Of a stretch of 64,000 nucleotides of DNA, positions 54,556-62,831 are shown piece by piece (the first letter of the stretch is position 1; every line of letters starts with the position of its first letter). A program made the position numbers and the translations under genes. The DNA is from Butyrivibrio sp. Su6. Lineage in GTDB: Bacteria; Bacillota; Clostridia; Lachnospirales; Lachnospiraceae. Under the pieces are notes generated by a model that was given only the letters and a program-made list of their open reading frames with translations, was not told the origin of the DNA and made no database searches. The stretch spans positions 62,001 through 126,000 of the forward strand of contig NZ_FNUR01000004.1 of NCBI RefSeq assembly GCF_900108105.1, given 5' to 3'.

Positions 54556-54767
54556 GGATCCCATTTAAGGTTAGGACAATCAGGAGCGCAGCCTTGCAGA
54601 TACTCGTTTCGAACAGTACAGGATGCGTTTCTGCAGTCTCTGCACCTGAAAGAATAGTGGTAAGAGTAGCGGATCTTGCAAGCACGGCAACAAAAAGGAG
54701 TGCCACTATTTCTAGCGACAAATGTTCGACCACATCCCATGCATGTTTGAACAACATTATGAGCCAT
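54552..54767 (-). CDS. Small cysteine-rich zinc-binding protein
   Basis: This 71-residue protein has CMGC, FCCRACK, CRDCRNASC and CAPDC, giving about ten cysteines arranged like two treble-clef or zinc-ribbon fingers. AAAGGAGG lies 5 bases before ATG, which confirms this frame over the overlapping 76-residue minus frame (54527-54757). The function is unknown; such proteins often bind nucleic acid. Its end overlaps that of the ATPase gene by 4 bp. Confidence 0.7.
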   Translation of the reverse strand: MAHNVVQTCMGCGRTFVARNSGTPFCCRACKIRYSYHYSFRCRDCRNASCTVRNEYLQGCAPDCPNLKWDP

Positions 54768-54854
54768 AATTTCCTCCTTTATATATAATTATCTAGCAAT
54801 TTGGTATATAATCAATTAAATTGTAATTAAATGAAAATAAAGAGGATATAAATC

Positions 54855-55205
54855 ATGCATGAAATGAGCTATATTTCACGAATGGTAGCTCTGGCCATAG
54901 ATGTAGCAAAAGAAAACAATGCTAAAAGTGTAAAAAGTATCGTAGTTCAAATTGGAAAGACAAGTGGTGTAATGCCTTACTATATGTATAAGTATTACCC
55001 GGAAGCAGCAAAGGGAACAATACTTGAGGACGCAGAGCTTGTATGCGAGGAAGTTCCTGTGAAAGCCCTCTGTGAAGAGTGTGGAAGTGAGTATTATCCT
55101 AGTAGTGAGAACAGATATCTTTGCACTGCGTGCGGTGGAAGAAAAGCACATATAATCGAAGGAAAAGGCGTCACATTAAAAAATATAGTTATAGAAGATA
55201 TATAA
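54855..55205 (+). CDS. hypA: HypA-family nickel metallochaperone
   Basis: This 116-residue protein begins MHEMSYISRM, with His2 as the nickel ligand. The structural zinc site is made by CEECGSEY and CTACGG in the second half. HypA delivers nickel to hydrogenase or urease precursors. No hydrogenase, urease, hypB or other hyp gene is present in the window; the next gene is larC (66 bp later), which also inserts nickel. AGAGGA precedes the ATG. Supply of nickel to the Lar system is a reasonable inference. Confidence 0.85.
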   Translation: MHEMSYISRMVALAIDVAKENNAKSVKSIVVQIGKTSGVMPYYMYKYYPEAAKGTILEDAELVCEEVPVKALCEECGSEYYPSSENRYLCTACGGRKAHIIEGKGVTLKNIVIEDI

Positions 55206-55271
55206 CATTTATATAATATACAATGTGAATATTAACCGAACTATTGACTTACACAATGCAGGGAGGTAGTT

Positions 55272-56540
55272 TTGAACACATTATTTATTGAATGCAAGAT
55301 GGGTATAGCGGGCGACATGCTTACAGCAGCGCTGATCTCACTTTTTGACGATGTAAAAAAGAAAGAAAAAGAGCTGAATGAGATAGGAATACCTAATGTA
55401 GAATTTGTGCTTGAAGACTCTACGAAATGCGGCGTAGTCGGTAAGCATATGAGAGTTCTTGTGAAGGGCCAGGAAGAACCTGATTCTGAAGAAGAGCATC
55501 ACCATGAACATGAAAGCGACCATGTGCATACTCATGAGCATACACATAGTCATGGCGATGAGCATTCACATGATCATGAAGGGCACCATCATCACAATAA
55601 ACTTTATGACATAGAGGATATCATTGAGAGTTTAAATATCTCAAAAGAGATAAAGAGTGATGTCAGGGAAGTTTATGAGCTTCTAGCGCAGGCGGAAAGC
55701 AAAGTTCATGGAGTTCCTGTTTCGGAGATACATTTCCATGAAGTTGGCAATTTGGATGCTATAGCCGATATTACTGCGGTTTGCTATTTGATGCATGAGC
55801 TTGATGCAGACAGAATCGTTGTGTCACCGATAAATGTTGGTGGAGGAACAGTGAAATGTGCACACGGTATATTACCGGTTCCAGCGCCTGCAACAGCTCT
55901 TTTGCTGGAGGGAATTCCGTGTTACGAGAGTGATAGCATAAAATCAGAGCTGTGCACTCCGACAGGAGCGGCTTTAGCTAAATATTTTGCTTTTGATTTC
56001 GCTTCTCAGCCTGTCATGAATGTTAAAAAAATTGGTTACGGTATGGGGAAAAAGGATTTTCCTCAGGGAAATTTTGTGCGGGCTATATATGGGGAGAGTA
56101 ACGATGAATACGAAAATGACAGAATAGTAGAGCTGTCATGTAACATAGATGATATGACTCCTGAAGAGATTGGCTTCGCAACTGAAAGACTCTTCGAGGC
56201 CGGCGCAGTGGAGGTTTATACAATACCAGTTGGTATGAAAAAAAACAGGCCGGGAGTTATTTTAACTTGCATGTGCAGGCTTGATAATAGAGAGAAAATC
56301 TTAAAGGAATTGTTCAATAACACTACGACAATTGGTGTGCGTGAGAACATTTGCAACAGATATATTTTATCCAGAACAATAGATACTATTGATACGCCAT
56401 ATGGTAAGGTACGTGTAAAAGAAGCAACTGGATATGATGTAAAACGGAAAAAGCTGGAATATGATGATATAGCTGGAATTGCAAGAAGAACCGGAAAAAG
56501 TATTATGGAGATAAGAAAAGAGTTGGAAGTATCACTTTGA
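55272..56540 (+). CDS. larC: LarC, nickel insertion protein for the nickel-pincer nucleotide cofactor
   Basis: This 422-residue protein starts with TTG, placed 5 bases after GGGAGG. N-terminal LFIECKMGIAGDM and later PTGAALAKYF and GYGMGKKDFP are LarC hallmarks. A His/Glu/Asp-rich stretch (about 75-110, roughly 20 His) is suited to nickel storage. The C-terminal part (about 275-420) matches the LarC2 domain. In Lactobacillus plantarum full-length LarC needs a ribosomal frameshift; here the reading frame is continuous. It inserts nickel into the cofactor. LarE is encoded at 16.3 kb. Confidence 0.9.
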   Translation: MNTLFIECKMGIAGDMLTAALISLFDDVKKKEKELNEIGIPNVEFVLEDSTKCGVVGKHMRVLVKGQEEPDSEEEHHHEHESDHVHTHEHTHSHGDEHSHDHEGHHHHNKLYDIEDIIESLNISKEIKSDVREVYELLAQAESKVHGVPVSEIHFHEVGNLDAIADITAVCYLMHELDADRIVVSPINVGGGTVKCAHGILPVPAPATALLLEGIPCYESDSIKSELCTPTGAALAKYFAFDFASQPVMNVKKIGYGMGKKDFPQGNFVRAIYGESNDEYENDRIVELSCNIDDMTPEEIGFATERLFEAGAVEVYTIPVGMKKNRPGVILTCMCRLDNREKILKELFNNTTTIGVRENICNRYILSRTIDTIDTPYGKVRVKEATGYDVKRKKLEYDDIAGIARRTGKSIMEIRKELEVSL

Positions 56541-56554
56541 TACTTCCATTTTTT
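56525..56554 (+). terminator. Terminator overlapping the larC stop codon
   Basis: GGAAGTATCA (56525-56534) pairs with TGATACTTCC (56538-56547), followed by ATTTTTTATG. The stop codon is part of the descending arm. Confidence 0.85.
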
Positions 56555-56643
56555 ATGAGCAATTATATAGTGCATAATTAAAATATATATTGTATAATCA
56601 ACGGTATAAAGTATTATTTCTAACACTAAATGGGGGATGCATA

Positions 56644-58044
56644 ATGTCAGAATTAGAGAGCCACGGAAAAATCGAGTATTCATCTACAACTAATTTCACC
56701 TCAAATGATATTTTATATATGCTTAAGGATTTGCCTGATGCATGCTGTATTTTCAAGGTCTTAACAGATCCTTTTGGAACGGTTAAAGATATGCTCTTCC
56801 TATTTGCCAATGAACGATATGCTCAATTGGTAAAGAAACCGTCTGCAGAGCTGATAGGAAGTACTTATTTTGAAACAGTTACAAATAGGGATGAAGACTG
56901 GATCAAATATAGTTATCAGGCGGCAATTTTACGCCAATCTACAATTATTAGAACTTATAATAGTGATTATGACAAATGGTTCGAATTTTGGGCAGTTCCG
57001 GTGTATCAAAAGGGATTTTGCGCCTTCATTATTCATGATGTTACTGCAGCCAAAAGAGATGAAGACGATAAAATTCTTAAGAGAAATAGTAATAACCTGG
57101 TAATCGAGTGTGCAAAAGAGCTTTCCTCTGCTGAATTTGGAAAAGGCATTAAGAAAGTTCTTAAAATCCTTGGAACAGCGATCGAAGCTGACAGAGTATT
57201 TATAGTTGAGACTCAGGATAGAGAGATAAAAGCTATACACGAATGGGTCAGCGGATCAGCACCAGCAAAGCTACCTACAAAAAAGGATTTTGAAAACAAT
57301 GACTTTATATCTCTTTGGCAAGGTCAGCTTAAGAATAAAGATATTACAGTAGTAAACGACACACATAAACTAAAAGAGCGCAACGAAGAGTTTTATGATA
57401 AGTTTTTAGCAGGCCATGTTCACAGATTCATAGTAGCTGCAATTAAGGACAAAAAAACTGTATTAGGTTATCTTATCGTTGATAATTTTGCAAATGACGT
57501 TCCCTTAAATGTCACCGATGTAATCGAATCCGCAGCAGTCTTTATTTCATATGAGTTGCGAAATAGGGCGTTGACTAATGAAATGATGTATCTTGGCAGC
57601 CATGATCCTCTTACAGGTCTCGGGAACAGATACTCCCTTAATCAGACTCTGGTACTTCTTGGCGGAATGTCTGTGAATGTCGGAGTATGCTATGTGGATA
57701 TAAATGGCTTAAAAGAGATAAACGATGAAAAAGGCCACGAAGCTGGTGATGGTCTCATTAAACAGGTTGCAAATGTTTTTGGAAGCGTATTTAAGAAAAA
57801 ATTCTGTTATAGGATAGGCGGAGACGAATTTATCTCAATTATACCGGAAATTGAAAAAGCTAAATTCAATGAACTTGTTGATAAACTAAGGAACAAGAAG
57901 ATTGAGGCTGCAATAGGAGCGGTATGGAGTAAGAATTCAAGTGAAATAAATAAAGCTGTAAAACAGGCTGATGAAGCCATGTATGATGACAAGATGAAGT
58001 ATTATAAAGACCACGAAAGACGTCATGGAAAGGCAAAAAACTAA
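56644..58044 (+). CDS. Diguanylate cyclase with PAS, GAF and GGDEF domains
   Basis: This is a 466-residue cytoplasmic protein from the ATG at 56644 (GGGGGA upstream; the extended frame to 56590 has none). Residues about 25-135 look like a PAS domain, about 150-315 like a GAF domain, and about 325-460 are the cyclase domain with SHDPLTGLGNRYSL and an intact RIGGDEF. It should make cyclic di-GMP from GTP. The inhibitory RxxD site normally found nine residues before GGDEF is absent (FKKK). It stands alone with a strong terminator. Confidence 0.85.
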   Translation: MSELESHGKIEYSSTTNFTSNDILYMLKDLPDACCIFKVLTDPFGTVKDMLFLFANERYAQLVKKPSAELIGSTYFETVTNRDEDWIKYSYQAAILRQSTIIRTYNSDYDKWFEFWAVPVYQKGFCAFIIHDVTAAKRDEDDKILKRNSNNLVIECAKELSSAEFGKGIKKVLKILGTAIEADRVFIVETQDREIKAIHEWVSGSAPAKLPTKKDFENNDFISLWQGQLKNKDITVVNDTHKLKERNEEFYDKFLAGHVHRFIVAAIKDKKTVLGYLIVDNFANDVPLNVTDVIESAAVFISYELRNRALTNEMMYLGSHDPLTGLGNRYSLNQTLVLLGGMSVNVGVCYVDINGLKEINDEKGHEAGDGLIKQVANVFGSVFKKKFCYRIGGDEFISIIPEIEKAKFNELVDKLRNKKIEAAIGAVWSKNSSEINKAVKQADEAMYDDKMKYYKDHERRHGKAKN

Positions 58045-58074
58045 ACAATATAATATAAACTAAGAAAGTAAATA

Positions 58075-58106
58075 CCCCATCGCAATGATTGCGATGGGGC
58101 ATTTTT
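58075..58106 (+). terminator. Terminator after the diguanylate cyclase gene
   Basis: CCCCATCGCAAT (58075-58086) pairs perfectly with ATTGCGATGGGG (58088-58099), followed by CATTTTTAT. The minus-strand side (TATTTACTTTC) may also help to end the convergent pta transcript. Confidence 0.9.
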
Positions 58107-58129
58107 ATATAACATCAATAATACATATA

Positions 58130-59113
58130 TCAAGCTAATGAAGCTGTGATGATTGACATTGAGTATACTTCAAGAGCATTGCATCCACGAGAAAGATCGT
58201 TGATAGGTGCATTAAGGCCTAAAAGGATAGGACCATATGCTTCAAAGTTACCCATACGCTGAGCAATCTTATAACCAAGGTTACCAGCATTGATATCTGG
58301 GAAAATGAATGTGTTTGCATGTCCAGCAACCTTTGAACCAGGAGCTTTCTGCTTTGCAACACGTGGAGATACAGCAGCGTCAAACTGAAGCTCACCATCG
58401 ATAGGAATTTCAGGATATCTTTCCTGTGCCTTCTTAGTAGCATTCTGCATCTTTGTAACAGTATCATCTTTTGCAGATCCCTTTGTTGAGAATGAAAGGA
58501 ATGCAACCTTAGGATCAACACCGAATCTCTGTGCACAGTTAACTGTTTCGCCACAGATCTCTACGAGCTCATCCTCGTTAGGATTGATATTGATTCCACA
58601 GTCAGCCATTGCGATAACTTCATTTTCACCTGTTGCTGAAGGGCGAACAAGGATGAAGCATGAAGAAACGATTGTGTTTTCAGGCTTTGTCTTAATGATC
58701 TGAAGTGCTGGACGAACTGTATCAGCTGTTGAATATGTAGCACCTCCGAGAAGACAGTCGCCAAGGCCCATCTTTACGAGCATTGTTCCAAAGTAGTTTG
58801 TCTGCTTAAGGATAGGAATAGCCTTTTCAGGTGTCATTCCCTTGCTCTTTCTAAGCTCGCAGAACATATCTACCATCTCATCAAATTTATCGAAATTCTC
58901 AGGATCAATGATCTGAGCGCCTCTGATGTTGTAGCCGGCATCCTCAGCTGATTTATTGATCTCATCTGGGTTTCCTAAAAGAATAGGCTTAAGGAAGTTA
59001 CCAGCAAGTAATCTTGAAGCTGCCTCAAGAATTCTTGGGTCAGATCCTTCAGGGAAAACGATTGTTTTTGGGTCAGCTTTAAGCTTTTGTATCATATCAC
59101 CAAATCCGTACAT
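58130..59113 (-). CDS. pta: Phosphate acetyltransferase
   Basis: This 327-residue protein covers the catalytic PTA_PTB domain only, as in Clostridia. Motifs are IVFPEGSDPRILEAA, GLGDCLLGGATYSTADTVRPAL, CGININPNEDEL and FPDINAGNLGYKIAQR. It interconverts acetyl-CoA and acetyl phosphate in acetate production. AAGGAGG precedes the ATG. The acetate kinase gene normally found directly after pta is not there; the next gene is the convergent cyclase gene. Confidence 0.95.
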   Translation of the reverse strand: MYGFGDMIQKLKADPKTIVFPEGSDPRILEAASRLLAGNFLKPILLGNPDEINKSAEDAGYNIRGAQIIDPENFDKFDEMVDMFCELRKSKGMTPEKAIPILKQTNYFGTMLVKMGLGDCLLGGATYSTADTVRPALQIIKTKPENTIVSSCFILVRPSATGENEVIAMADCGININPNEDELVEICGETVNCAQRFGVDPKVAFLSFSTKGSAKDDTVTKMQNATKKAQERYPEIPIDGELQFDAAVSPRVAKQKAPGSKVAGHANTFIFPDINAGNLGYKIAQRMGNFEAYGPILLGLNAPINDLSRGCNALEVYSMSIITASLA

Positions 59114-59289
59114 TATTTATCCTCCTTGTATGTATCAGATATATTTTTAATCGACGATTGCGATTATAATACTTCTAAGATGCAAAAAACTTGATTTAAC
59201 TCAAGTTTACTAAAAATTCACCAAAAAAGGTTGATAATTATTTAACTTACTTATATATTATTTAGTATATCTATTACGGAGGTACAAAA

Positions 59290-59526
59290 ATGAATATGAA
59301 TCCAATGCTGCTTATGCAGCTTCAACAGCGCTTTGGGCTGTTTTCGCAGGAACATCCAAAGGTATTACCTTTCTTTAGAGCAATTGGAGACAATGCCATG
59401 CAGGAGGGAACAATAATTGATATCAAGGTAACTACTCCTGATGGGAAAACATTAGAGTCCAACATAAAGCTTACTGCCAATGATATTGAAACAGCTAAAA
59501 TGATGAGAAATATGGGAAATCAGTAA
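59290..59526 (+). CDS. Small conserved hypothetical protein (78 residues)
   Basis: ACGGAGG stands before the ATG, and a terminator follows directly. The N-terminus is Met/Gln-rich (MNMNPMLLMQLQQRFG), the centre is VLPFFRAIG, and the second half is a small beta-strand region ending in a helix with ANDIETAKMM. There is no leader or cysteine. I recall homologues in other Lachnospiraceae, but no function is known. It is divergent from pta. Confidence 0.7.
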   Translation: MNMNPMLLMQLQQRFGLFSQEHPKVLPFFRAIGDNAMQEGTIIDIKVTTPDGKTLESNIKLTANDIETAKMMRNMGNQ

Positions 59527-59531
59527 TAAAA

Positions 59532-59571
59532 AAGCATCTCTTGGTTTTTGGGTCATTACCAAGAGATGCTT
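59532..59571 (+). terminator. Terminator after the 78-residue gene
   Basis: AAGCATCTCTTGGT (59532-59545) pairs perfectly with ACCAAGAGATGCTT (59558-59571). The plus side has only AAATTATATTATTTTTT after it; the minus side has TTTTTTATTACTG, so it may also serve the convergent gene. Confidence 0.8.
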
Positions 59572-59586
59572 AAATTATATTATTTT

Positions 59587-60225
59587 TTATACAGTTGAAT
59601 AACCAAATCCATTGCAGATAGCGTCAACAGCAACTCCTGACTTGCATAAAGGACAGTTATCATGTGCGTAGCTGGCGTAATCCGGAAGGTCTCTTGTAGT
59701 AAACAGCGCTCTTATCGGAAAGCTTTCAATCTGAGTTGCAACTGAGAATACAGCTGAAATACCCACGATCTCACCGCCATAGAAGCGGATTGAATCAAGA
59801 GCACTCTTTAAAGTACCGCCTGTCGTCGCGGAATCAATCAGGATAAGGACTTTTTTACCATTTATCATGTGTTTGTTGTTATCTCTGAACATGATCTGAT
59901 CATTTACATTGATCTCAGGACTTGTTATATACATGGTCTTGTGAGAATTCATTGAAAGAATTCCTGCCTCTGTAAGCTTATTGGCCATATAAGAACCAAT
60001 AACTTCCGTACCGTTCAGGCACAGGATGGTATCAATGATGTCTGAGGTCATGTACATTTCTGCAAGGGACTCGCCTGCGGCTCTGGCCTCTTTCATTCTG
60101 GCCTTTGTATCACAAAGATCAATATAATAGTTAACATGAGAATGAGGTGTTATAAAATGCCCGGGTGTATAACGTAGAAGAACATCTTTATTTCTAGAAT
60201 ACTCCATCTTTTTATAATTTTGCAT
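59587..60225 (-). CDS. Divergent type I phosphoribosyltransferase (orotate PRTase-like)
   Basis: This 212-residue protein has a phosphoribosyltransferase fold. The PRPP-loop position reads VLILIDSATTGGT, where the usual second acidic residue (DD or DE) is replaced by Ser. A C-terminal CPLCKSGVAVDAICNGFG is an unusual addition. It is often annotated as orotate phosphoribosyltransferase in Lachnospiraceae, but no pyrimidine genes are nearby and the lost acidic residue makes the substrate uncertain. GAAAGGATGG precedes the ATG. It converges with the 78-residue gene. Confidence 0.65.
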   Translation of the reverse strand: MQNYKKMEYSRNKDVLLRYTPGHFITPHSHVNYYIDLCDTKARMKEARAAGESLAEMYMTSDIIDTILCLNGTEVIGSYMANKLTEAGILSMNSHKTMYITSPEINVNDQIMFRDNNKHMINGKKVLILIDSATTGGTLKSALDSIRFYGGEIVGISAVFSVATQIESFPIRALFTTRDLPDYASYAHDNCPLCKSGVAVDAICNGFGYSTV

Positions 60226-60309
60226 AGTCAGCCATCCTTTCTCATCAGCCTGATAAAAATATTTATATATAAAATAATATCATTATATTATCTAAATTCC
60301 AATTATTTA

Positions 60310-61845
60310 TCAGGCATTTTTGGGTGACTTCATGTTCTTGATAACAAAGAGTGTACCAAGCATCATAATAATGCCAATAGGCAGGCAGATCAGCCAGTTT
60401 TTCAAGAATCCTGCAATCACATATGCAACCAGGGAAACAGCAGCGGCCGTAAGCGCATATGGAAGCTGGGTTGAAACATGGTAAATGTGTTCACACTGGG
60501 CACCGGCACTTGCCATGATCGTTGTATCAGAAATAGGTGAGCAGTGATCTCCACACACAGCACCAGCCATGCAGGCAGAAATGGATATTATCATGAGCTC
60601 ATTGTTAAGATTTCCGCCAAATACATTAACAACTATAGGAATGAGAATACCAAAGGTTCCCCAGGACGTTCCGGTTGCAAATGCAAGGAAAGCGCCTACA
60701 ACAAATACTATTGCAGGGATAAAGCTCATAAGTGCAGCATTGTCTGCAATATTCTGAACCAGGCCTGCAACATATGTAGCTGCTCCAAGGGAGTCAGTCA
60801 TTGATTTAAGAGTCCAAGCAAAAGTAAGAACCATGATAGCAGGTACCATGCTCTTAAATCCTTCTGGAAGAGCATTCATACATTCTGTAAAGCTAAGAAC
60901 TCTGGTGCATACATAGAAAACAATTGTTATTATAAGCGCTGCGACAGATCCATAAACAAGACCAACAGATGCGTCAGAATTTGAGAAAGCATCTACAAAG
61001 TTTTCGCCGTTAAAGAAGCCACCTGTGTAGATCATTCCGATTATGCAGCAAATGATAAGTGCGATAATTGGAAGAATGAGGTGAATAACTTTGCCTTTAA
61101 TAGATACTGGAGGATTTGGCTGATCCTCAGCACCTGTAAGAGATGCAGCTTCTTTTTTAGCTTTATTTTTTTCTGAAGCTTTGCGTGAGTTATGCTCAGC
61201 AATTTTCATAGCGCCATAGTCGAAATTCATAAATGTGAGACCAAACATCATGGCAATGGTCAAAAAAGCATAGAAGTTGTAAGGAATAGCTCTTACAAAT
61301 AAGGTAAGTCCGTTTGCACCATCAACGAAACCGGTTACAGCAGCTGCCCATGATGAGATAGGGGCGATGATACAAATTGGAGCTGCAGTAGCATCAATAA
61401 GATATGCTAGTTTTTCCCTGGAAATCTTGTGCTTATCAGTAACCGGACGCATAACTGAACCAACTGTAAGGCAGTTAAAATAGTCGTCGATAAAAATGAT
61501 CATTCCGAGAAGTATAGTGGCAATCTGAGCGCCTATCTTTGTTTTTACATGCTCGGAAGCCCATTTTCCAAAGGCTGCTGAACCACCAGCACGATTAATA
61601 AGCATTACGATGCTGCCTAGAATTACGAGGAATATAAGAATTCCAATGTTCCATGGGTCAGAGAGTTGTCCGATCATTCCATCGACAAAAACATGCTCTA
61701 TTGTCCCAGTGAAACTAAATCCGGAATAAAGTAGTCCCCCAACTAAAATACCAATGAATAATGATGAATAAACTTCCTTGGTGATCAATGCCAATGCAAT
61801 GGCTATGATTGGCGGAAGTAGTGACCAAAATGAGTCTGTAAACAT
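60310..61845 (-). CDS. NhaC-family Na+/H+ antiporter-like protein
   Basis: This 511-residue protein has about 11-12 membrane helices and begins MFTDSFWSLLPPIIAIALALI, typical of the NhaC/YuiF-type family. MIIFIDDYFNCLTVGSVMRP and GAVCGDHCSPISDTTIMASAGA are the conserved ion-site regions. The family includes Na+/H+, malate-lactate and amino-acid exchangers, so the substrate is not certain. The ATG at 61845 has AGGAGG upstream; the longer frame to 61992 crosses the divergent promoter region and is rejected. Confidence 0.85.
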   Translation of the reverse strand: MFTDSFWSLLPPIIAIALALITKEVYSSLFIGILVGGLLYSGFSFTGTIEHVFVDGMIGQLSDPWNIGILIFLVILGSIVMLINRAGGSAAFGKWASEHVKTKIGAQIATILLGMIIFIDDYFNCLTVGSVMRPVTDKHKISREKLAYLIDATAAPICIIAPISSWAAAVTGFVDGANGLTLFVRAIPYNFYAFLTIAMMFGLTFMNFDYGAMKIAEHNSRKASEKNKAKKEAASLTGAEDQPNPPVSIKGKVIHLILPIIALIICCIIGMIYTGGFFNGENFVDAFSNSDASVGLVYGSVAALIITIVFYVCTRVLSFTECMNALPEGFKSMVPAIMVLTFAWTLKSMTDSLGAATYVAGLVQNIADNAALMSFIPAIVFVVGAFLAFATGTSWGTFGILIPIVVNVFGGNLNNELMIISISACMAGAVCGDHCSPISDTTIMASAGAQCEHIYHVSTQLPYALTAAAVSLVAYVIAGFLKNWLICLPIGIIMMLGTLFVIKNMKSPKNA

Positions 61846-61976
61846 AACAATCCTCCTAAATAATTTTAAATAATTATACAATGTAATTGTGTAAAAAGTA
61901 TATATTTGAACTATAAATGTTTTTTTGATATGATATGTTCCCATTGTTAATTTGTTATAAATAGAAAGAGGTAAAA

Positions 61977-62582
61977 ATGGATACAAAGACAATCATAGAG
62001 GCTATAGGTTATTTGGGATCAGCTTTGGTACTGGTTTCTTTTCTGATGGCATCTGTTGTTAAACTAAGGGTAGTCAATACGATCGGAAGCGTTATCTTTA
62101 CAGCTTATGCTTTCATAATTCATTCATATCCAACAGCAATCATGAATGTATGCCTTGTTTTGATAAATATTTACTATCTTGTAAAAATGAGTAATACAAA
62201 AGTGGATTACAGTATAGTGAGAGTTAACACCAAGGATGCTCTTGTCAGCTATTTGTTAAGATTCTATTCAGCTGACATAATGGATTGTTTTCCTGAGACT
62301 TTATTGGATTTTTCGGAGTCTAATCTGGGTTATGTGGTTTGTCACAACGGAAAACCGGTATCTTTATTCTTTGGAAAAGAAAAAGATGGCGTAGTTGATA
62401 TAGACTTGGACTATTCAATACCTGAATACAGGGATTTTTCTATTGGTAAATATCTCTTGGATAAACTTCCCGGAGAAGGGATAAAATCTCTGATCTACAG
62501 AGGATCTGACGAAAACCACAAGGCATACCTCTTAAAAATGGGATATATAAAGAAGGATGGCTATTACGAGAAGTATCTTTAA
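61977..62582 (+). CDS. YgjV-like membrane protein fused to a GNAT-like domain
   Basis: This is a 201-residue protein. Residues 1-75 have three hydrophobic helices (IEAIGYLGSALVLVSFL at the start), typical of the YgjV family. Residues about 80-201 are soluble, with a strand-helix pattern (YVVCHNGKPVSLFFGK, KYLLDKLPGEGIKSLIYRG and a terminal KMGYIKKDGYYEK) that resembles a GCN5-type acetyltransferase. AGAGG precedes the ATG. It is divergent from nhaC. The function is unknown; a membrane-tethered acetyltransferase is possible. Confidence 0.65.
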   Translation: MDTKTIIEAIGYLGSALVLVSFLMASVVKLRVVNTIGSVIFTAYAFIIHSYPTAIMNVCLVLINIYYLVKMSNTKVDYSIVRVNTKDALVSYLLRFYSADIMDCFPETLLDFSESNLGYVVCHNGKPVSLFFGKEKDGVVDIDLDYSIPEYRDFSIGKYLLDKLPGEGIKSLIYRGSDENHKAYLLKMGYIKKDGYYEKYL

Positions 62583-62599
62583 ATAAGATTCACTTTTTA

Positions 62600-62777
62600 G
62601 ACACATTATTTTTAGTTTCGTTTTAGGTTTGGATTGTAACATAGTAAGCATCAAGAGAGACAACACTCTTGAACCCCACATATATACTTTTCATAACACA
62701 ACAGAAGGGTTGCTTATAATAATAAGCAGCCCTTCCTCCCTTATAAGACTTTTGATTGCTCAAAAGTCTATTTTTTT
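62600..62777 (+). ncRNA. Possible structured small RNA (three consecutive hairpins)
   Basis: The gap before the export genes contains three hairpins in a row: TCAAGAG-CTCTTGA (62651-62672), a 14-bp stem starting GAAGGGTTGC (62704-62735), and a terminator at 62746. No open frame with a ribosome site fits. A short structured RNA ending at the terminator would explain all three. The start is not defined, and no known RNA family is recognised. Confidence 0.3.
62746..62777 (+). terminator. Intrinsic terminator upstream of the export genes
   Basis: AGACTTTTGA (62746-62755) pairs with TCAAAAGTCT (62760-62769) around TTGC, followed by ATTTTTTTA. It ends either the YgjV-like transcript or a small RNA. 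Confidence 0.85.
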
Positions 62778-62831
62778 ATGATAAAATATAACTTAAGAAG
62801 CTATAACGGATATTCTTATGTGAGGGAAGCT

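Noticed and set aside
54527..54757. 76-residue minus-strand frame overlapping the cysteine-rich gene
   Set aside because: The other frame (54552-54767) has the ribosome site and regular CxxC motifs.
61846..61992. 49-residue N-terminal extension of the NhaC-like protein
   Set aside because: It overlaps the divergent promoter region and the start of the opposite gene; AGGAGG points to 61845.
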